Positions 42,516 through 50,449 of a DNA stretch of 64,000 nucleotides are shown here, piece by piece. The stretch comes from JAKVBK01 sp022447275 (lineage in GTDB: Bacteria > Pseudomonadota > Alphaproteobacteria > Rhodobacterales > Rhodobacteraceae). The position numbers were made by a program, and so were the translations under genes. Where the stretch lies: NCBI GenBank assembly GCA_047125605.1, contig CP138932.1, positions 992,001 to 1,056,000 of the forward strand, written 5' to 3'. Position 1 is the first letter of the stretch, and every line of letters starts with the position of its first letter. The notes under the pieces are model-generated. The model was not told the DNA's origin and ran no database searches. It worked only from the letters and a program-made list of their open reading frames with translations.

Positions 42516-43679
42516 TTAGCCGACGGCTTCCATCAATTCACGGCCGATCAGCATGCGCCGAATTTCAGAGGTGCCCGCCCCGATTTCCATCAGCTTGGCA
42601 TCGCGGAAAATTCGGCTGACCGGGCTGTCCGATAGAAAGCCCGCACCGCCCATGGCCTGCACCGCCTGGTGGGCCTGCTTCATCGCCTCCTCAGACGCGT
42701 AGAGCACACAAGCCGCCGCATCCTGGCGCGTCACGGTGCCCCGATCGCAGGCCTTCGCCACCTCATAGACATAGGCACGGGCCGAGTTCAGCGCCGTGTA
42801 CATGTCGGCGATTTTTCCCTGCATCAGCTGGAAGCTGCCAATCGGCTGCCCGAACTGCTTGCGCTCCGCCATGTAGGGCATGATCTCATCAAGGCAGGCA
42901 GCCATGATGCCCGTGCCAATGCCCGCCAGCACCACCCGCTCGTAATCGAGGCCAGACATCAGAACCGCAACGCCGCGCCCTTCTTCGCCAAGGACATTGT
43001 CAAAGGGCACTTCAACATCTTCGAACACAAGCTCCGCCGTGTTGGAGCCGCGCATGCCCAACTTGTCAAAATGTGGCGAGGTCGAGAAACCGACCATGTC
43101 CTTCTCGATCAGAAAGGCCGTGATCCCGCGAGAGCCTGCATCCGGATCGGTCTTGGCATAGACGACAAGCGTATCCGCATCGGGCCCATTGGTGATCCAG
43201 TATTTCGTTCCGTTCAGGATGAACCTGTCATTGCGTTTCTGAGCGTGCAGCTTCATGGACACGACATCCGATCCCGCCCCCGCCTCAGACATTGCCAGCG
43301 CGCCAACATGGTCACCCGAAACGAGCCCGGGCAAAAACTTCTGCTTCTGCTCCTCGGTGCCGTTCAGTCGGATCTGATTGACGCATAGGTTTGAATGGGC
43401 CCCGTAAGACAGGCTGACAGAGGCAGATGCGCGCGCGATTTCTTCCACGGCAATGGTGTGGGCAAGATAGGACATGCCTGCCCCGCCATAGGCTTCTTCG
43501 ACGGTGATCCCAAGCAAGCCAAGATCGCCCATTTCCTTCCAAAGTGCTGCTGGGAAGGCGTTGTCGCGATCGATGGAGCCTGCCATCGGCTTGATGCGCT
43601 CCTGCGCCCAACGGTGCACCGTATCGCGCAACGCGTTGACGTCTTCGCCAAGGTCGAACTCCATGGAAGCCATGAACAT
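42516..43679 (-). CDS. Isovaleryl-CoA dehydrogenase
   Basis: This flavoprotein oxidises isovaleryl-CoA to 3-methylcrotonyl-CoA and donates electrons to ETF. The 387-residue acyl-CoA dehydrogenase shows ALAMSEAGAGSDVVSMKLHA (FAD site), KYWITNGPDADTLVVYAKTD and the C-terminal YRMYRDAKLMEIGAGTSEIRR-type motif (here RIFRDAKLMEIGAGTSEIRR). The catalytic Glu of IVD lies in GLDYERVVLAG, the position that marks IVD rather than short-chain dehydrogenases. I chose ATG 43679 because AGGAG is seven bases upstream. It is the first gene of the leucine operon, with a palindrome 19 bases upstream. Confidence 0.95.
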   Translation of the reverse strand: MFMASMEFDLGEDVNALRDTVHRWAQERIKPMAGSIDRDNAFPAALWKEMGDLGLLGITVEEAYGGAGMSYLAHTIAVEEIARASASVSLSYGAHSNLCVNQIRLNGTEEQKQKFLPGLVSGDHVGALAMSEAGAGSDVVSMKLHAQKRNDRFILNGTKYWITNGPDADTLVVYAKTDPDAGSRGITAFLIEKDMVGFSTSPHFDKLGMRGSNTAELVFEDVEVPFDNVLGEEGRGVAVLMSGLDYERVVLAGIGTGIMAACLDEIMPYMAERKQFGQPIGSFQLMQGKIADMYTALNSARAYVYEVAKACDRGTVTRQDAAACVLYASEEAMKQAHQAVQAMGGAGFLSDSPVSRIFRDAKLMEIGAGTSEIRRMLIGRELMEAVG

Positions 43680-43697
43680 GCGCCGTCTCCTCCCCGA

Positions 43698-43715
43698 ATT
43701 GAACGCTTGTTCAAT
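43698..43715. promoter_or_regulatory. Perfect palindromic operator upstream of ivd
   Basis: The plus strand reads ATTGAACGCTTGTTCAAT: seven-base arms ATTGAAC and GTTCAAT around GCTT. It starts 19 bases before the ivd ATG and abuts the -10 of a candidate promoter. Size, symmetry and position suit a TetR-family repressor site controlling leucine degradation. No regulator gene is encoded nearby, so the protein would act from elsewhere. Confidence 0.6.
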
Positions 43716-43743
43716 AAGTAGCGACAAAGCCCTGTTCGGTCAA
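43715..43743 (-). promoter_or_regulatory. Candidate promoter of the leucine-degradation operon
   Basis: On the minus strand TTGACC (43743-43738) and TACTTA (43720-43715) are separated by 17 bases. The -35 matches five of six consensus positions; the -10 is weak. The palindrome follows directly, where a bound repressor would block open-complex formation. Transcript start would be about 25-30 bases before the ATG. Confidence 0.4.
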
Positions 43744-43810
43744 TGCCGGGGTCATGGGACATCTTAGCAGCCAAAGAGGCCCTCCGCGTCATAATACGGC
43801 GACAGAGACC

Positions 43811-45019
43811 CTAGGGCTGAACAAAGGCCGGAGATTGGAAAACCTGCGACACTTCTTCGCGAATGATCCGCGCAATCAGGTGGCAATCGGGCACCGAAAA
43901 GGTCAGGGGCAGGCGCATGTCCAAAACCCCTGCTAAAATGGCATCAGAATTCGGCAAGGCGTTCGGTTTGGCATAGTGCCATTGATCGTATTTCGACGTG
44001 AACGCCACCGGCTCTGGGGCACCAAACCACTTCAGCTCCACCCCGCGCTGGCCGCAGCGCGCAACCACCTCTTCGACTTTTTGTCCGGGCCAGTCTTCGA
44101 GGAGCACCTGTATCGACGAGCCGACAATGAATTCCGCATCCGGGCGTTCGATCACCGTCAGGCCCGGGGTACCACGCAGCCCCTTTTCGACGGCGCGATA
44201 TCTTTCATTCCATGCGGCCACTTGCCGGGGCAGATTGGCCAGTTGCGGGCGCAGAATGGCCGCGCGCAAATTGTCCATACGGCCCGACACATTGGGCGTA
44301 TCCCATCGCGGCTGCTCGAAATACTCGGGCGGCGGTGCAGCAGCGTGCCGCTCATAGAGCATATAGCTGCCAGACAGCAGCGTCGCGCGCGCCATGATCT
44401 CCGGATCGTCAGAGATCAGCAGCCCACCCTCGCCTGAGTTGATATGTTTGTAAGTTTGCGTGGAAAAGCAGCCCACATGACCATGCCGGCCGGACGGTGT
44501 GCCATTCCATGCAGCGCCCATGGTGTGGGCACAGTCTTCGATCACTGTGATGCCCGCGCCGCTGCAAAGCTCCATCAGACGATCCATGTCACACAGATGG
44601 CCGCGCATATGCGACAGCATCAGAACCCGCGCGGTGCCCGCCTTGGCAAGTAGATCTTCGAGATCGAGGGTCAGATCGCGGGTCACCTCCACAAAGATCG
44701 GCCGAGCGCCCACCGAGGCGATGGCCCCGGGCACGGGAGCAAGGGTGAAGGCATTGGTCAATACGGCATCACCGGGCGCGACGCCGACAGCCCGCAAGGC
44801 ACAGGCCAGCGCATAGCCACCAGACGCCACCGCCAAGGCATATTGCGCCCCAACCATGGCAGCAAATTCCTGCTCCAGCAGCGCGGTTTCGCCCAGCTCG
44901 CCCGGGGCGGTGTTGTAGCGGTGGAGACGGCCAGATTTGAGCACCTCGAGCGCCGCGGCGATGGCGTCATCGGGAATGGGTTCCTGCTGCGTAAAGCTTC
45001 CTTCGAAATGCTCGGCCAT
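43811..45019 (-). CDS. DegT/DnrJ/EryC1/StrS-family PLP-dependent aminotransferase
   Basis: The 402-residue protein belongs to the sugar-aminotransferase family. Visible features are VASGGYALACALRAVGVAPG (phosphate contacts), PGAIASVGARPIFVEVTRD, VIEDCAHTMGAAWNGTPSGR (PLP-facing Asp/His) and CFSTQTYKHINSGEGGLLIS with the PLP Lys. Family members aminate keto-sugars or related compounds for surface glycans and secondary metabolites. No other sugar-nucleotide genes flank it; the neighbours are ivd and gph. A 7-base inverted repeat lies just upstream. The substrate is unknown. Confidence 0.9.
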   Translation of the reverse strand: MAEHFEGSFTQQEPIPDDAIAAALEVLKSGRLHRYNTAPGELGETALLEQEFAAMVGAQYALAVASGGYALACALRAVGVAPGDAVLTNAFTLAPVPGAIASVGARPIFVEVTRDLTLDLEDLLAKAGTARVLMLSHMRGHLCDMDRLMELCSGAGITVIEDCAHTMGAAWNGTPSGRHGHVGCFSTQTYKHINSGEGGLLISDDPEIMARATLLSGSYMLYERHAAAPPPEYFEQPRWDTPNVSGRMDNLRAAILRPQLANLPRQVAAWNERYRAVEKGLRGTPGLTVIERPDAEFIVGSSIQVLLEDWPGQKVEEVVARCGQRGVELKWFGAPEPVAFTSKYDQWHYAKPNALPNSDAILAGVLDMRLPLTFSVPDCHLIARIIREEVSQVFQSPAFVQP

Positions 45020-45030
45020 GGGGTGTTATT

Positions 45031-45057
45031 ATCCTCGTGAAAACATCGCGCGAGGAT
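45031..45057. repeat. Inverted repeat upstream of the DegT-type gene
   Basis: Arms ATCCTCG and CGAGGAT are separated by 13 bases, and one further position pairs inside after a mismatch. It begins 12 bases before the aminotransferase ATG, inside its untranslated leader. It could be a repressor operator or an mRNA hairpin that hides the ribosome-binding site. Confidence 0.35.
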
Positions 45058-45117
45058 GCTGCCTGCGCCCGCAGGCGTCAAGCCAACGCGCGCCCCAACA
45101 TGCGCGCGCCAGATGGC

Positions 45118-45816
45118 TTAACTGCCCTGCCCCGCGCCGTCAGCCGGCAAGAGGGCTTCGGCAAGGGCGGGCAGATCGTCAAAGTGATCGAGGAACGCAT
45201 CCGGGTTCAGATCATCCAAGGGCAGCTTGCCGGCTGGCCCAAAACTGACCAGCACGGATGGCACGCCCGCCGCCCGGGCGGTGTCATGATCGGTCACTGT
45301 GTCGCCGATCATGATGGCCCTGTCCCGATGGCCGCCCGCCCTGTCGATGGCAGCATGAAAAGGCGCGACATCGGGCTTGCGCGTGGGCAGCGTATCGGCA
45401 CCGATCAAGCTGTCAAACCGGTCGCGCACCCCTAGTGCCTGCATCAGGGCCTCGGCCAGCGCCTCGGGCTTATTGGTGCAAATCACCGTGGCAAAGCCCT
45501 GTGCGCGCAGCGCCTCCACGGCGGCCAATGCGCCGGGATAGAGCGTTGTATGCACTGCAAGCGCCTGGGCGTAATGGACGAGCAAAGGTTGGTATTGCGG
45601 GTCCACATGGGCCGCGAGGTCGGCTTCAGGAATGCCCAGACGGCCAAACCCGAGGGTCAACATGGCCCGCCCGCCGCGCAAAGCCGTTGCCGCATCGGTC
45701 GCCGGGTCCAGCATATCGGGGTGGCCGAGGTCACGAAAACACGCATTCGCAGCGGCGATCAGGTCGCCGCTTGTGTCCGCCAAGGTTCCATCGAGGTCAA
45801 AAACAACAGTTCGCAC
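45118..45816 (-). CDS. gph: Phosphoglycolate phosphatase (HAD family)
   Basis: The enzyme dephosphorylates 2-phosphoglycolate, arising from DNA 3-prime phosphoglycolate repair or photorespiration. The 232-residue protein has HAD motif I VVFDLDGTLADTSGDLIAAA, motif II VICTNKPEAL, motif III Lys in TRKPDVAPFHAAI and motif IV IMIGDTVTDHDTARAAG. A four-helix cap lies between motifs I and II. HAD substrate choice is uncertain by sequence, but overall similarity and length fit Gph. It is divergent from glmU, with about 130 bases between. Confidence 0.88.
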   Translation of the reverse strand: MRTVVFDLDGTLADTSGDLIAAANACFRDLGHPDMLDPATDAATALRGGRAMLTLGFGRLGIPEADLAAHVDPQYQPLLVHYAQALAVHTTLYPGALAAVEALRAQGFATVICTNKPEALAEALMQALGVRDRFDSLIGADTLPTRKPDVAPFHAAIDRAGGHRDRAIMIGDTVTDHDTARAAGVPSVLVSFGPAGKLPLDDLNPDAFLDHFDDLPALAEALLPADGAGQGS

Positions 45817-45949
45817 GCATCCGCCTTTCTATTTCACCCTGCAATGATAGGTGACCGGGCGCAGCCTTGCACGCCAGCGCACGCTTGATGTAGCAGGTGC
45901 ACAAGCTGGAAACGGCCAAGAGCAGAATGTCAAAGAGATAGGGGAAGAC

Positions 45950-47302
45950 GTGCAAACAAGTTGCGTCATTCTTGCCGCGGGTGAAGGCAGCCGAATGCTG
46001 TCGGATACGCCCAAGGTGCTTCATGAAATCGCCCATGCGCCTCTGGTGGCCCATGCCTTGCAAAGTGCTCGGACCTTGGCGCCCGAACGGCTCGTGGTGG
46101 TAACAGGCCATGGGGCCGCGCAGGTTGAGGCGGCCGTGTCGCAGATCGACCCCGCGGTGCGCACCGTCCGCCAGACCGAGCAATTGGGCACGGGCCATGC
46201 CGTGAGCGTCGCGCGTACCGCGCTGGAGGGCGTGACCGGCGATCTGGTTGTGCTGTATGGCGACACGCCCTTCATCAGCGCCGAAACACTCGAGGCGATG
46301 ACCGCCGCGCGGGCACGCGCCGATATCGTAGTGTTGGGGTTCGAGCCGGAAGATGCCGGCCGCTACGGGCGTTTGGTCACCCAAGGTAACCAGCTGATGC
46401 GGATCGTTGAATATAAAGACGCATCCCCTGAGGAACGGAACATCGGCCTGGTAAACTCGGGCGTGATGATGGCGGATTGTGCCACCATGCTGGCGCTGAT
46501 CGATGGCGTGTCTGACGACAACGCCGCGGGGGAATATTACCTCACCGACATCGTTGCGGTGGGTGCTGCAAAAGGCCTCAGCGCAACCGTGGTCACTTGC
46601 GATCCGGAAGAAACGCTTGGGGTCAATTCCCGGGCCGATCTTGCGCAGGCAGAGGCGGCCTTTCAGGCCCGCGCCCGCGCCAATGCGCTCAGCGATGGGG
46701 TTACCTTGCTTGCCCCCGACACGACCTACTTTGCCCATGACACGATTTTGGGCCGGGATGCGGTGATCGAACAGAATGTCGTCTTCGGGCCTGGGGTAAC
46801 AGTTGAAACCGGCGCGACGATCCGGGCCTTTTCGCATCTTGAGGGCTGTCACGTGGCACGTGATGCAATCGTTGGCCCCTTCGCGCGGCTGCGCCCGGGC
46901 GCGGAATTGGCCGAGGGCGTGCGGGTTGGCAATTTCGTGGAAATCAAAAACGCCGCCCTCTCTGAGGGGGCAAAGGTCAATCATCTGTCCTACGTGGGGG
47001 ATGCGGATGTTGGCGCTGGCGCAAACCTCGGCGCGGGCACAGTGACATGCAATTACGATGGGGTGTTCAAGCACCGGACCACTATTGGCGCCGACGCTTT
47101 CATCGGTTCAGACACGATGCTGGTGGCGCCTGTCACCATCGGCGATGGGGCAATGACGGCGTCCGGCTCTACGATCACATCTGACGTGCCGGCGGGGGCG
47201 CTGGCTGTTGCGCGCGCCCAGCAGGTGGTCAAGCCAGGACTGGCGACGCGCCTGATGGCACGGCTGCGCGCATTGAAGGCATCCCAGAACGAGGCAGATT
47301 AA
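45950..47302 (+). CDS. glmU: Bifunctional N-acetylglucosamine-1-phosphate uridyltransferase / glucosamine-1-phosphate acetyltransferase
   Basis: GlmU acetylates glucosamine-1-phosphate and couples the product to UTP, giving UDP-GlcNAc for peptidoglycan and LPS. The N-terminal uridyltransferase has CVILAAGEGSRMLSDTPKVL and QLGTGHAVSVARTAL and LYGDTPFIS. The C-terminal half is a left-handed beta-helix, with hexapeptide repeats and LGAGTVTCNYDGVFKHRTTI and FIGSDTMLVAPVTIGDGAM. I use a GTG start at 45950, after AGGGGAA, giving 450 residues, the family length; the open frame extends 33 codons further. glmS follows two bases after the stop. Confidence 0.96.
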   Translation: MQTSCVILAAGEGSRMLSDTPKVLHEIAHAPLVAHALQSARTLAPERLVVVTGHGAAQVEAAVSQIDPAVRTVRQTEQLGTGHAVSVARTALEGVTGDLVVLYGDTPFISAETLEAMTAARARADIVVLGFEPEDAGRYGRLVTQGNQLMRIVEYKDASPEERNIGLVNSGVMMADCATMLALIDGVSDDNAAGEYYLTDIVAVGAAKGLSATVVTCDPEETLGVNSRADLAQAEAAFQARARANALSDGVTLLAPDTTYFAHDTILGRDAVIEQNVVFGPGVTVETGATIRAFSHLEGCHVARDAIVGPFARLRPGAELAEGVRVGNFVEIKNAALSEGAKVNHLSYVGDADVGAGANLGAGTVTCNYDGVFKHRTTIGADAFIGSDTMLVAPVTIGDGAMTASGSTITSDVPAGALAVARAQQVVKPGLATRLMARLRALKASQNEAD

Positions 47303-47304
47303 GT

Positions 47305-49122
47305 ATGTGTGGTATTGTTGGTATCCTTGGGGATCACGAAGTCGCTCCGATCCTTGTCGAAGCGCTGAAGCGTCTGGAGTATCGCGGCTATGACAGTGCC
47401 GGCATCGCAACCGTCAATGACGGCGTGCTGGATCGCCGTCGGGCCGTTGGCAAACTGATCAACCTTCAGGATCTGCTGGTGCATGCGCCGCTCAAAGGAC
47501 GCGCGGGCATCGGGCACACGCGCTGGGCCACCCACGGCGCGCCGACCGTGGAAAACGCACATCCGCACCGCCGGGGCCGGGTCGCTGTCGTGCATAACGG
47601 CATCATCGAAAATTTCCGCCCCCTGCGCGCCGAACTTGCGCAGCAGGGCATCGTTGCAGAAACCCAGACCGACACCGAAACCATCGTGATGCTGACCGAG
47701 CAGGCTCTGACGACCGGCCTTTCCCCAAGGGAGGCGGCGGCGCAGGTTTTGGCACGGCTGGAAGGTGCTTTTGCACTGTGCTTCCTGTTTGAAGGCGAAG
47801 AAGACTTGATGGTGGCCGCCAGGCGCGGATCGCCCCTTGCGGTTGGTCACGGTGACGGTGAAGTCTTTGTCGGCTCCGATGCGATCGCGCTGGGCCCGAT
47901 GACAGACCGGATCACATATCTCGAGGAAGGCGACCGGGTCGAACTGACGCGCTCCGAGATCCAGATTTTCGACGCAGATGGCGCGCCGGTCGATCGTGAG
48001 ATCACCCAAGTGCACCTTGATCTGACAGCCGTAGACAAGGGCGGCCATCGCCACTTCATGGCCAAGGAAATCGCCGAACAACCCCAAGTGCTGGGCAACG
48101 CTATCACGCATTATCTTGACGGTGACACGCCCAGTCTTCCTATTGATAAAATTGACTTTAATGCCATCGACCGTGTGCTGATAGTCGCATGTGGCACTGC
48201 CTACTATGCTGGCGTTGTAGCGAAATACTGGTTTGAGCAGATCGCGAAAATCCCCGTCGACGTCGATGTTGCATCCGAGTTCAGATACCGCGAACCGCCC
48301 ATTGGGCCCGGCACGCTTGCGGTGTTTGTATCTCAATCAGGCGAAACAGCCGACACGCTGGCTGCCTTGCGGTATTGTGCGGGCAAGGCATCCGCAATCG
48401 CAGCCGTTGTAAACGTTGCGGAAAGCTCGATCGCACGGGAATCTGATGTGATTCTGCCAATCCTCGCAGGTCCTGAGATCGGCGTTGCCTCGACCAAGGC
48501 TTTCACCTGTCAGTTGATGGTCCTCTACCTTTTGGCAGTGACAGCCGCCCATGCACGCGGTGCCTTGGATGCTGCATCCGTGCAGGAAAAATGCGAGGCA
48601 CTGCGCAGCTTGCCCGGCCTGTTCAGGATCGCATTGGACTCTGCTGCTGACATGGCGGAGGCCGCACGCAAGATCTCCACGGCGCGCGATGTGCTATTTC
48701 TTGGGCGTGGGGCAATGTACCCGCTGGCGCTTGAGGGCGCCTTAAAGCTGAAAGAAATCAGCTACATACATGCCGAAGGATATCCATCAGGTGAACTCAA
48801 ACACGGACCAATTGCCTTGGTCGACGACGCAGTTCCGGTGGTTGTCATGGCTCCTCGAGACGCCCTGTTCGACAAGACCGTTTCCAATATGCAGGAAGTC
48901 ATGGCCCGCGACGGCAAGGTGGTGCTGATCTCAGACACTCAGGGCCTCACGGGGGCAGGAGAAGGCTGCTGGCACACGCTCACTATGCCAGCGATTGCCG
49001 ACGAGTTGGCGCCGATCCTTTATGCATTGCCGGCCCAGCTACTGGCATACCACGGCGCAGTGGCAAAGGGCACCGATGTTGACCAGCCCCGAAACCTTGC
49101 GAAATCCGTAACAGTCGAATGA
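47305..49122 (+). CDS. glmS: Glutamine--fructose-6-phosphate aminotransferase (isomerizing)
   Basis: GlmS makes glucosamine-6-phosphate from fructose-6-phosphate and glutamine. The 605-residue protein starts MCGIVGILGDHEVAP, with Cys1 as the glutaminase nucleophile, and has RWATHGAPTVENAHPHRR. Two SIS sugar-isomerase domains follow (IVACGTAYYAGVVAKYWFEQ, VSQSGETADTLAALRYCAGK, FLGRGAMYPLALEGALKLKE) and the C-terminal RNLAKSVTVE. It lies two bases after glmU. Base composition falls from about 62 to about 52 percent G+C near 48100, inside the gene. No glmS ribozyme-type leader is possible in this spacing. Confidence 0.97.
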   Translation: MCGIVGILGDHEVAPILVEALKRLEYRGYDSAGIATVNDGVLDRRRAVGKLINLQDLLVHAPLKGRAGIGHTRWATHGAPTVENAHPHRRGRVAVVHNGIIENFRPLRAELAQQGIVAETQTDTETIVMLTEQALTTGLSPREAAAQVLARLEGAFALCFLFEGEEDLMVAARRGSPLAVGHGDGEVFVGSDAIALGPMTDRITYLEEGDRVELTRSEIQIFDADGAPVDREITQVHLDLTAVDKGGHRHFMAKEIAEQPQVLGNAITHYLDGDTPSLPIDKIDFNAIDRVLIVACGTAYYAGVVAKYWFEQIAKIPVDVDVASEFRYREPPIGPGTLAVFVSQSGETADTLAALRYCAGKASAIAAVVNVAESSIARESDVILPILAGPEIGVASTKAFTCQLMVLYLLAVTAAHARGALDAASVQEKCEALRSLPGLFRIALDSAADMAEAARKISTARDVLFLGRGAMYPLALEGALKLKEISYIHAEGYPSGELKHGPIALVDDAVPVVVMAPRDALFDKTVSNMQEVMARDGKVVLISDTQGLTGAGEGCWHTLTMPAIADELAPILYALPAQLLAYHGAVAKGTDVDQPRNLAKSVTVE

Positions 49123-49814
49123 ACCTGCCACTATCCGCCTCCGACGCGCTCGCCCTGATCGAATCGGAAAGAAATAGAAGCAAAGCCAATGAGATGCGCG
49201 CCCTTCATAAAGTTGAGCGAATCTATCTTGGCGTCTCGAATGCTGTGCTCGATGAAAGAGCCAGAGACTGGCGGCGCGCATCGCCTTTGGCTGCGCGGAT
49301 TGCGCTTGCGCAGGACCTTTGGGCCACCAACATCCACGAGGCGCGCGTGCTAGCTGCCAAACTCCTTACGCAGGCCCGCATGAAACCCGATGAGGCGGTT
49401 TGGGCCCTGATCTGCAGTTGGGTGCCTGAGTGCGACGGCTGGGCCATCGCCGATCATGTATGCACCGCCGGCCAGAAGCGCCTTGTCGCCACCCCCGCGC
49501 GACTGGCTGAAATCTCTGCCTGGGCCGCATCCGAGCAGCTTTGGACCCGATGGGCCGCACTCGCAATCACTGCGCCCTTCACCCGCGCCCGCCACCCAAA
49601 ACCCGTAGAGCTGGAGGCACGTGAAGAGGTGCTGGGGTGGGCGTCTGTCTATCTCGACCACCCGGAGCCGATTTTGCACAAAGCCGTTGCTGCGTGGCTG
49701 CGCGATCTTTCGAAGCGCGATCCAGATCGGGTGCGCGCATTTCTCGAAAAACACGGCAAGCGGATGCAAGGCGCCGCACGGCGTGAGGCAATGAAAAACC
49801 TGTCCCGCACCTGA
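49119..49814 (+). CDS. DNA alkylation repair protein, AlkD-like
   Basis: This 231-residue all-helical protein resembles the AlkD family of HEAT-repeat glycosylases for alkylated bases. Recognisable segments are EMRALHKVERIYLGVSNAVL, then HEARVLAAKLLTQARMKPDE (helical repeat with WALICSWVPECDGWAIADHV following), RWAALAITAPFTR and the C-terminal ILHKAVAAWLRDLSKRDPDR and FLEKHGKRMQGAARREAM. The ATG overlaps the glmS stop by four bases (ATGA), an unrelated function coupled to amino-sugar synthesis. I did not check each catalytic residue against AlkD, so the activity is assigned by family. Confidence 0.85.
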   Translation: MNLPLSASDALALIESERNRSKANEMRALHKVERIYLGVSNAVLDERARDWRRASPLAARIALAQDLWATNIHEARVLAAKLLTQARMKPDEAVWALICSWVPECDGWAIADHVCTAGQKRLVATPARLAEISAWAASEQLWTRWAALAITAPFTRARHPKPVELEAREEVLGWASVYLDHPEPILHKAVAAWLRDLSKRDPDRVRAFLEKHGKRMQGAARREAMKNLSRT

Positions 49815-49837
49815 ACTATTGCAGGCACTTTGCCCCG

Positions 49838-50347
49838 TCAGGCGCCGCCTGTGGCGCTGACTTCCACCTCGGCAATTGACGTCAACGAGAGGCCAAGCTG
49901 GCGCATGGCGCTGAGCGACAAACGCGCGCCTGCGCCACCAGAGGGGCGCAGCTCCACCTCAACACTTGATCCGGTGCTGGGCACACGAATACGGCCCGGC
50001 GTGGGCTGTGAAACAAACCGCGTCTGGGCCCAAAGCCCGCCGAGAGAGGCATCTCCAAGCGTTGCGGTCTCTACGCCCAACAGCCCGGGCGAAACAGTGC
50101 CCCCCACGGCGATGGGCGCTGCTGCGCTGGCCTCCCCTAAGGTGCCTTCGACCACGCCGGACAGCGGCGCACCGACCTCTCCTTCGGCGGGCGCGCTATC
50201 GGGGCCTGATTCTGAATCGGGCGCGCCAGAGGCAGACCCGGATACGGACACCCCCACGCCATTGGTACCAAGTGTGATTCCACCAGTTGGATTACATCCG
50301 GCCAGCAAAAGCACGGCGACGAGAGCGGTAGGGACAAAATTGCGCAT
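49838..50347 (-). CDS. Low-complexity outer-envelope lipoprotein
   Basis: The N-terminus MRNFVPTALVAVLLLAGC is a lipoprotein signal with lipobox LAGC (Cys18). Residues 20-75 are Gly/Ser/Pro/Glu-rich (ITLGTNGVGVSVSGSASGA) and probably disordered. A compact C-terminal part follows: RFVSQPTPGRIRVPSTGSS, VEVELRPSGGAGARLSLSAM and RQLGLSLTSIAEVEVSATGG. The C-terminal segment recalls small Rhodobacteraceae lipoproteins often mislabelled as D-galactarate dehydratase; I make no such claim. It converges with the AlkD-like gene and is divergent from moaA. Confidence 0.75.
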   Translation of the reverse strand: MRNFVPTALVAVLLLAGCNPTGGITLGTNGVGVSVSGSASGAPDSESGPDSAPAEGEVGAPLSGVVEGTLGEASAAAPIAVGGTVSPGLLGVETATLGDASLGGLWAQTRFVSQPTPGRIRVPSTGSSVEVELRPSGGAGARLSLSAMRQLGLSLTSIAEVEVSATGGA

Positions 50348-50449
50348 AGGCGCACATTAATTGTCCGGGGCATGGGCCGCAATGTCCCATTCTCGCCGCT
50401 TGTGGCCAGCGCGCACAGGCCCTAGCCTATCTAGAGGAGGAGCCAGCCC

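Noticed and set aside
45797..47074. 425-codon minus-strand frame opposite glmU
   Set aside because: The plus strand encodes complete GlmU with both catalytic domains.
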